NCBI RefSeq assembly: GCF_030812415.1
Contig: NZ_JAUSST010000003.1
Location: 186,001-250,000 of the forward strand
From: Paenibacillus harenae
GTDB lineage: Bacteria; Bacillota; Bacilli; Paenibacillales; Paenibacillaceae
Length of the DNA: 64,000 nt
Reading direction: 5' to 3'
The notes beneath the pieces were generated by a model that saw nothing but the letters and a program-made list of their open reading frames with translations, was not told where the DNA came from and searched no databases. Numbering within the stretch: position 1 is the first letter of the stretch; the number at the start of each line of letters is the position of its first letter. A program made the translations under genes and the position numbers. Positions 58,231 to 64,000 of the stretch are shown piece after piece.

Positions 58231-59730
58231 ATGAAGCATGTTTTCAAATTCCGATACGTTGTCAGTACGGCTATGGCTTTACTGATGCTGCTGTTAGCTT
58301 TACCGATTCATACGTTTGCGGCGACGCCTTATACCGGATATACGATCAACAATCTCCGTCAAGACGTTCGTTCGATAAACGGTTATGTATACGAAGGTTC
58401 AATCGACGGCTATAACCTTGCTTCGGGGGCGTTCTCCGCTCCGGAAGATGTTTTTATCGCGGAGGACGGCACGGTATTCGTTGTCGATACGGGCAACAGC
58501 CGAATCGTTCACCTGGACAAGAACAACAACGTGATCAAAATCGTCGGCGACGCGGAAGGCGACGGCATGCTGAACGAGCCGAAGGGCGTGTTCGTCAAGC
58601 AGGACGGCACGATTTACGTCGCGGATACAAAAAATCAACGAATAGCGATCTTCGATCAAGACGGCAAGTTCGTGAAAGCGTACGGCAAGCCGGACAATCC
58701 GCTGCTCGGCGCAACGTTCTCTTATTCGCCGTCGAAGCTGCTTGTCGACAAACGCGACTATATGTACGTGGTCAGCGACGGCAATACGCAAGGTCTGCTC
58801 CAAATCGATAAGAACGGCCAATTCAGAGGGTTTTACGGAGCGAACCATGTCGGCTTCAGCTGGAAACGGCTGATCGACAAGCTGATTGCAACCGACGAGC
58901 AAAAGGCGAAGCTTGCCGTCGTCAAGCCGCTCGAATTTTCCAACGCGGTGCAGGATAACGAAGGCTTCATCTATACGACTACGCTCGGTACGGAAACGAA
59001 TCAGCTCAAGCGGCTGTCGCCCGTCGGCGTCGATACGCTTAATATCGGCGAGCGTAGATACGGCGGCCGGTTCGACGCGGGCCCGTTCTCGGTGCCTTCG
59101 TTCCTTGATATCGCCGTCGACAAAGACGGCGTGATAACCGCGCTCGATTTGCAATCGAGCAAAGTGTATCAGTACGACAAGCTTGGCAACTTGCTGTTCG
59201 TCTTCGGCGGGCTCGGCAATCAAAACGGCCTGTTCGTAACGCCTTCCGCCCTTGCCCAGTCCGAGGGCGGCACCGTATACATCGTGGACAAAGGCCGGAA
59301 CCGTGTCGATATGTTCCGCACGACGCCGTTCGCCGACCTCGTGCACGACGCGTCGAGGCTGTTCGTTGACGGACGCTACAAGGAAGCGGAGGGCATGTGG
59401 AACGAGGTGCTCCATTACAACGCCAATTTCGACCTCGCTTATCTTGCTATCGGCAAGTCACTGTACAAAGCTGAAAATTATAAAGAAGCTATGACGTATT
59501 TCGAGCTGGCCCGGTCGCGCGGCGATTATTCGACGGCCTTCAAGGAATACCGGAAAGAGTACATTCGCGACAACTTTGCCATGATATGCTTGATTCTTAT
59601 CGCGCTATTCGTCGCGCTGCGCTACTTGCTTCCGTTCTTGTGGAGAAAGGCTAAGCCGCTTCTGTCGGCGCGCCGGACCGCTGGAGCCGGATTGACGAAG
59701 GAAGGGGTGCCCCATGATCGCAACGTTTAA
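58231..59730 (+). CDS. Secreted membrane-anchored NHL-repeat/TPR protein
   Basis: A 499-residue protein. The signal peptide ends near residue 30 (IHTFAATP). NHL-type propeller repeats cover about 65-365: APEDVFIAEDGTVFVVDTGNSR, EPKGVFVKQDGTIYVADTKNQR and GGTVYIVDKGRNRVDMF. They are followed by two TPR-like helices pairs (about 370-430, RYKEAEGMWNEVLHY, NYKEAMTYFELARS) and one membrane helix (about 447-470). The topology places the propeller outside the cell. It may bind a ligand or scaffold the transporters; this is inferred from its place between permease pairs. It overlaps the Yip1 gene by 17 bases. Confidence 0.85.
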   Translation: MKHVFKFRYVVSTAMALLMLLLALPIHTFAATPYTGYTINNLRQDVRSINGYVYEGSIDGYNLASGAFSAPEDVFIAEDGTVFVVDTGNSRIVHLDKNNNVIKIVGDAEGDGMLNEPKGVFVKQDGTIYVADTKNQRIAIFDQDGKFVKAYGKPDNPLLGATFSYSPSKLLVDKRDYMYVVSDGNTQGLLQIDKNGQFRGFYGANHVGFSWKRLIDKLIATDEQKAKLAVVKPLEFSNAVQDNEGFIYTTTLGTETNQLKRLSPVGVDTLNIGERRYGGRFDAGPFSVPSFLDIAVDKDGVITALDLQSSKVYQYDKLGNLLFVFGGLGNQNGLFVTPSALAQSEGGTVYIVDKGRNRVDMFRTTPFADLVHDASRLFVDGRYKEAEGMWNEVLHYNANFDLAYLAIGKSLYKAENYKEAMTYFELARSRGDYSTAFKEYRKEYIRDNFAMICLILIALFVALRYLLPFLWRKAKPLLSARRTAGAGLTKEGVPHDRNV

Positions 59731-60331
59731 ATTGATGCGGCAAGTGCTTGTGCACCCGATCGATTTTTTCCATGACATTCAAGAGCCCGGACGTATCAAA
59801 TGGAGAGATGCGGCAGTCGTCATGCTGCTGACGTATATTGCCAGGATGGTGGCTATCTTGGCCACGGGCTATGCGTTCGAAACGAGAGAGCCTTACGAAA
59901 TTTCGTTTCTGCATGAATTTATTTGGCTGATCGTGCCTTGGCTCACATGGTCGGTTGCGAACTGGGCGGTCAGCGCGATTCTCGAAGGCGAGGGCAAGTT
60001 CAAGGAAGTATTCGTCGGAAGCGCGTTCGCATTCGTGCCTTATATGGTCTTCATCGTACCGGTTACGCTGCTGACGAATGTCATTGCGCTCGACGAAGAT
60101 TCGATCTACAGCTTTCTCATTAATTTGACGATCGTGTGGGTCGCCTGGCTGCTATTGCTTAAAGTGAAAATTATTAACGACTTCGAGCTCGTCAAAATGC
60201 TGTGGATTACGTTCCTAAGCATCGTCGGCATCCTGATCATTTGGTTTGTCGGCATTCTGATGTTCGGTCTCATGAATCAACTCATTAACTTTGTAGTCGA
60301 TTTGTTCAAAGAATTAAACTTCCGAAGGTAG
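59714..60331 (+). CDS. Yip1 family membrane protein
   Basis: A 205-residue protein with five or six hydrophobic helices. The opening LMRQVLVHPIDFFHDIQEPGR is typical of bacterial Yip1 domain proteins. VPWLTWSVANWAVSAILEGEG and VFVGSAFAFVPYMVF are the conserved middle part. Function of the bacterial family is unknown. The ATG overlaps the end of the NHL gene, and the next gene follows in 9 bases, so it belongs firmly to this operon. Confidence 0.88.
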   Translation: MIATFKLMRQVLVHPIDFFHDIQEPGRIKWRDAAVVMLLTYIARMVAILATGYAFETREPYEISFLHEFIWLIVPWLTWSVANWAVSAILEGEGKFKEVFVGSAFAFVPYMVFIVPVTLLTNVIALDEDSIYSFLINLTIVWVAWLLLLKVKIINDFELVKMLWITFLSIVGILIIWFVGILMFGLMNQLINFVVDLFKELNFRR

Positions 60332-60340
60332 GCGAACGAA

Positions 60341-62728
60341 ATGAGGAAACAACGAAAATGGCTCATCGCGGCTGCACTTCTGCTCGTTGTCAGCGTCTTC
60401 CCTCACTTCGGGTCCTCCGAAGGCGACATCCGGGTGCTGGCGGAACAAGAAACGGCGAGCGAAGGAGCAAGCGGTGAAGAGGCGGCAAGCGCAGAGCAGG
60501 CTGCCGGCGACGCAGCGGGAGAGGAAGCTCCGGCGGATGCGGCCGCGACGGACACGGCCGAAGCGGCCGCAGTCTCAGTTGATGAGGGTGCAGGCGCCGA
60601 AACGGGAGAAGTGAAGCTGTATCCGGTAACGGCCGTTAAGGAAATTGCGGCAAACGACGCTTTGACGATGTATATCGATGAAGATACGGGCAACATCCGC
60701 CTCGTCGACAACAAGACGAAGAAGGAATGGCTCGGTACGCCGCAAGTGCCGCGCACGACAATGCCTAACAACAAGAAATTTATGGACGCGGCCGTACACA
60801 TCAAGTATACGGAAGGCGTCGATACCGTTCAGACTTATTTGGCGAAGGAAAAGGAAAACAAACTGGCCATCGAATATTTGGAGGACGGAGCGAAGGTTAC
60901 TTTTTCGTTCGTAAAGGAAAAGCTTGAGCTTGTTGTCGTCTACCGTTTGCTGAAGGACGGATTCGAGGTCACGGTTCCCGAGGACTCGATCAAGGAAACC
61001 GGCAAAGCGAGATTCGTCAGCATCGAGCCGCTTCCGTTCTGGAACGCGGCGGCGAGCACGGACGAGGGCGCGCTGTTCTTGCCGGACGGATCCGGCGCAT
61101 TGATGACGTACAAAGCGACTCATCCTCAATATTTTGCCGGCTATTCCGAAGTCATTTACGGAGCGGATCCCGCTTACCTGTCGCGGACGAACGAAAATAT
61201 TATCGAGGAAATATGGCGTCAGCAGCCTTCGCCGAAGGAAAGCATCGCCCTGCCGGTATTCGGCAATTACCGCAACGGCATCGGCTCGCTCGGCATCGTA
61301 ACGAAGGGGCAATACGACGCGAAGGTGAACGGAACGCCATCCGGCATTCGGGCTATCGATTATTATCGGACGTCGACGGAATTTGTATACCGCTGGGACG
61401 ATATTATATTCATCGGAACGTCGGGACAAATTCCGTTCTTCCAAGGCGAATGGATCAAGGGCGACCGCCAGCTCCGCTACGTGCTGCTGCAGGATGAGAA
61501 GGCCGATTACGTCGGCATGGCTCAAGCATACGGCGCTTATCTGAAAGAAGAGCAAGGCGTGAAGCCGGCCGAGCAAACGGCCGCGCCGATCAGAGTGAAG
61601 CTGCTCGGCGGCATTTTGCGCGACGAGGTGCTCGGCAACACGTTTATCGCGATGACGACATTCGACGAGGCGCGCAAGATTATCGACGAGTTCCAGGCAA
61701 AAGGCGTAAGCAATCTGGAATTGACTTTGTCAGGATGGTCGCAGGACGGCATTTACGGTGATCAGCCCGACCACTTCCCGGTCGAGAAGAAGCTTGGCGG
61801 CGCCAAAGAGCTGAAGGAACTGGCCGCTTACGCCGCTAACAAAGGCGTAACGCTCTATTTGGAAGCCAACTATGCAAGAGCTTTTTCGGAAAGCGACGGC
61901 ATGAGCAAAAATAAAGATTCCATTCGCGGCATGGACCGCGAGGCTGCCGTAAGCACCGACTATTACATCGGCAGCAGATGGAACCGCGACAGCAGAACCT
62001 ATTACTGGATGAAGCCGGAGAGAGTCATCAGCGAGCATTTGAACAATGAACTGGATGACTATAAGAAGCTTGGCGTCAGCGGCGTTCATTTTGCTTACTG
62101 GGGCAATACGCTGTACTCCGACTTGGATACGAAAGCGTATCTTCCGCGCGAAAAGACGGCTTCGGCTTGGGTCGAAGCGACGAATGCGGTTCGCGAGACG
62201 ACCGGCGGCGCCTCGGTCGACTACGGTTTCGGCTACATGCTCGGCCATGTCGATTCGATTGTCGGCGCGCCGCTCGATTCGAGCCATTTCATCTACAACG
62301 ACGAAACGGTTCCGTTCTACCAAATCGCGGTTCGCGGCCTCGTGCCGTATACGGCGGGCGCGGCGAATCTGCGCGAAGACGCTCGTAACGAGCTGCTGCG
62401 CATGGTGGAATACGGAGCGCTTCCAAGCCTCGAGCTGACGTACGAGCCTACCTCCAAGCTGCAGCGGACGATGGAAGATCGGCTGTGGAGCTCGGAGTAT
62501 ACGGGGTGGCTGGACAGCTCGGTTCAGGAATACAAAGAGCTGGAGCAAATTTATACGGCAACGCTCGGTCAACATATTGCCGATCACGAGAAATTGGGCA
62601 ACGCTGTATATAGAACGACTTACGGAAACGGAACGCAAGTTATCGTCAACTACGGCGCGTCGGATGCGACTGTTGACGGCGTCACGGTACCGGCGGCGGG
62701 CTATGCGATGCGGAATGGAGGGAACTAG
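60341..62728 (+). CDS. DUF5696 secreted protein, possible glycoside hydrolase-like
   Basis: A 795-residue protein. Signal peptide or anchor: residues about 6-24 (KWLIAAALLLVVSVFPHFG). An Ala/Glu-rich low-complexity linker follows (about 35-90), then a beta-sandwich region to about 340 and a TIM-barrel-like part (about 410-760). The barrel has LTLSGWSQDGIYGDQPDH, VTLYLEANYARAF, SGVHFAYWGNTLY and TTGGASVDYGFGYMLGHVD. This layout is that of DUF5696, known to me mainly from Paenibacillus transport loci. Barrel-end Asp/Glu residues make a glycosidase plausible, but no activity is established as far as I know. It lies 2 bases before the next permease. Confidence 0.82.
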   Translation: MRKQRKWLIAAALLLVVSVFPHFGSSEGDIRVLAEQETASEGASGEEAASAEQAAGDAAGEEAPADAAATDTAEAAAVSVDEGAGAETGEVKLYPVTAVKEIAANDALTMYIDEDTGNIRLVDNKTKKEWLGTPQVPRTTMPNNKKFMDAAVHIKYTEGVDTVQTYLAKEKENKLAIEYLEDGAKVTFSFVKEKLELVVVYRLLKDGFEVTVPEDSIKETGKARFVSIEPLPFWNAAASTDEGALFLPDGSGALMTYKATHPQYFAGYSEVIYGADPAYLSRTNENIIEEIWRQQPSPKESIALPVFGNYRNGIGSLGIVTKGQYDAKVNGTPSGIRAIDYYRTSTEFVYRWDDIIFIGTSGQIPFFQGEWIKGDRQLRYVLLQDEKADYVGMAQAYGAYLKEEQGVKPAEQTAAPIRVKLLGGILRDEVLGNTFIAMTTFDEARKIIDEFQAKGVSNLELTLSGWSQDGIYGDQPDHFPVEKKLGGAKELKELAAYAANKGVTLYLEANYARAFSESDGMSKNKDSIRGMDREAAVSTDYYIGSRWNRDSRTYYWMKPERVISEHLNNELDDYKKLGVSGVHFAYWGNTLYSDLDTKAYLPREKTASAWVEATNAVRETTGGASVDYGFGYMLGHVDSIVGAPLDSSHFIYNDETVPFYQIAVRGLVPYTAGAANLREDARNELLRMVEYGALPSLELTYEPTSKLQRTMEDRLWSSEYTGWLDSSVQEYKELEQIYTATLGQHIADHEKLGNAVYRTTYGNGTQVIVNYGASDATVDGVTVPAAGYAMRNGGN

Positions 62729-62730
62729 TC

Positions 62731-63609
62731 ATGGGCAAAAAGTTTAAGCTCTCAATGAGAGGGCGTCACATCCTGGAAGGCTATTCCTTCATTTCCATCT
62801 GGATTATCGGTTTCCTACTGTTCATGCTCATTCCGCTCGGTCAATCGTTTTATTATTCATTGAACCATTTGGAATTGACGCAGGGCGGTCTGAAGGCAAC
62901 GTATGCGGGTCTTGAGCATTACCGAGCCGCCTTTGCGACGGATATCGATTTCCGTCCGTTTCTGCAAACGACGGTAACGAATATGCTGACGCAGGTGCCG
63001 CTTATTCTCATCTTCTCGATGATGAGCGCCTTGCTGCTCAACCGCGGCTTCCGAGGACGGATGCTGTTCCGCGGCATCTTCTTCCTGCCGGTCATCATTG
63101 CGTCCGGCGCAATCCTGCGCGAGCTGCTGGAGCAAGGCGCCGCCCAGCTGCCGATCTTCTATCAATCGGATTTATTCGGCAAGCTGAACGCGTTCATTCC
63201 GGAAGATATATTGGAGCCGCTGCTCGAATACGCCGATTCGCTGACGATGGTCATGTGGGATTCCGGGGTGCAAATCTTGATCTTTATCGCGGGCTTGCAG
63301 ACGATTTCCCCGTCTTTGTACGAGGCGGCGAAGTGCGACGGCGCGACGAAATGGGAAAGCTTCTGGAAAATTACGTTCCCGATGATTATGCCGATGCTGT
63401 TCGTCAACACGCTGTACAGTATCGTCAATTCGTTCACGAAGCCGGACAACAAAATTATGGAATACATCAACAATATCGCGTTCAGGTCGAATAACTACGG
63501 TTACGGCTCCGCGATGGGCTGGATTTATTTCATTGTCATTTCGATTATTTTGGCGATAGTCTTCTTCATCTTCCGCAGAAGCTTATCGGCTACCGAAGGC
63601 AGGAGGTAG
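62731..63609 (+). CDS. Second MalF-type carbohydrate ABC permease
   Basis: A 292-residue membrane protein with six helices. The EAA loop is EAAKCDGATKWESFWKITFPMI (about residues 198-219). YSFISIWIIGFLLFMLIPLGQS is the first helix region. It is clearly different from the permease at 56388, so the locus encodes two separate transporters rather than a recent duplication. It follows the DUF5696 gene by 2 bases, and its own partner follows in 5 bases. Confidence 0.93.
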   Translation: MGKKFKLSMRGRHILEGYSFISIWIIGFLLFMLIPLGQSFYYSLNHLELTQGGLKATYAGLEHYRAAFATDIDFRPFLQTTVTNMLTQVPLILIFSMMSALLLNRGFRGRMLFRGIFFLPVIIASGAILRELLEQGAAQLPIFYQSDLFGKLNAFIPEDILEPLLEYADSLTMVMWDSGVQILIFIAGLQTISPSLYEAAKCDGATKWESFWKITFPMIMPMLFVNTLYSIVNSFTKPDNKIMEYINNIAFRSNNYGYGSAMGWIYFIVISIILAIVFFIFRRSLSATEGRR

Positions 63610-63614
63610 AGACT

Positions 63615-64000
63615 ATGAACACAACTAGCTTGGCAAGCAAATATACGGAGCTGCAGAGTAAGGCGAAGGACGCTTGGAAGGTTACGTGGGTCAAGCGCAG
63701 CCGCGGCATTTTGGGCACGGTCTTTTTCTACCTCGTCATTCTCAGCTTGGCGTTCGTATTCATGTACCCGCTGCTTTATATGATTTCCAAATCGTTGATG
63801 CGCCCGGAGGACGTGGCTGACGCGACGATTCAATGGATACCGAAAAAATTCAGTTTGCAAAATTATTCGATTGCGTTGGATGCGATCAACTTCTGGAAGG
63901 GTCTGGTCAACAGTATCATTATTTCGTTCGGCAGCGCCATCTTGCAGGTGTTAAGCTGCTCGATTATCGGCTACGGCTTTGCGCGGTACCGCTTCCCGGG
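63615..64000 (+). CDS. Second MalG-type carbohydrate ABC permease (cut by window edge)
   Basis: 128 codons are visible. A hydrophilic N-terminus of about 35 residues precedes the first helix, VFFYLVILSLAFVFMYPLLYM. ISKSLMRPEDVADATIQWIP and FSLQNYSIALDAINFWKGLVNS then match MalG/UgpE-type subunits. The ATG at 63615 follows GGAGGTAGAG. Its binding protein, if separate, would lie beyond the window. Confidence 0.9.
   Translation, partial: MNTTSLASKYTELQSKAKDAWKVTWVKRSRGILGTVFFYLVILSLAFVFMYPLLYMISKSLMRPEDVADATIQWIPKKFSLQNYSIALDAINFWKGLVNSIIISFGSAILQVLSCSIIGYGFARYRFP

Overview
The window looks like a chromosomal segment of a Gram-positive, spore-forming Bacillales member, most likely Paenibacillus or a close relative such as Cohnella. 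The evidence is strong GGAGG-type ribosome binding sites with frequent TTG and GTG starts, a moderately high G+C content, PBSX-type (Xkd) tail genes, csoR-copZ, YitT and YuiD family genes, and a carbohydrate ABC locus with Yip1 and DUF5696 proteins. No rRNA, tRNA, CRISPR array or intact insertion sequence was seen.

Left part (1-16.6 kb): an acyltransferase cut by the window edge; a DMT permease; two small unknown proteins; an AraC regulator divergent from a hexuronate operon (uxaB, uxaA and a zinc dehydrogenase) that should convert altronate/tagaturonate, and perhaps L-galactonate, to 2-keto-3-deoxygluconate; three tandem hairpin repeats; a GNAT/ABC exporter operon; an overlapping pair of ABC half-exporters; a decayed SBBP/collagen-like surface protein gene; and a DUF4275 protein.

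Centre (16.7-35.6 kb): an ArpU/Xpf-like regulator with a palindrome on its promoter, two terminators, then an uninterrupted 18-gene operon for a contractile phage tail: sheath, tube, chaperone with a canonical -1 frameshift site, tape measure, LysM and hub proteins, two tandem DUF2577 spike-like genes, baseplate and fibres. There is no terminase, portal, capsid, integrase, holin or endolysin, so this is best read as a headless particle (tailocin-like or another contractile injection device) whose release mechanism is not encoded nearby.

Right of the tail (35.6-51 kb): an acyl-CoA ligase/acyltransferase pair of somewhat lower G+C, fetAB-like metal exporter, UlaG-like lactonase, Crp/Fnr regulator with a YdcZ permease, YuiD-like protein, esterase, RNA methylase, Lrp regulator, alpha/beta hydrolase, YitT protein, GDPD-MFS operon, and csoR-copZ with palindromic operators but no copA.

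Right end (51.2-64 kb): a carbohydrate ABC locus behind an exact cre box. It has a lipoprotein binding protein, a roughly 1000-residue membrane-anchored binding protein with two beta-sandwich modules, two permease pairs, a secreted NHL/TPR protein, a Yip1 protein and a DUF5696 protein, and no ATPase. It continues past the window.

Two intergenic regions (15.5 and 48.0 kb) carry the same 188-189 bp nested inverted-repeat element, two direct copies followed by two inverted copies with conserved spacing. It appears to be a dispersed structured repeat of this genome.
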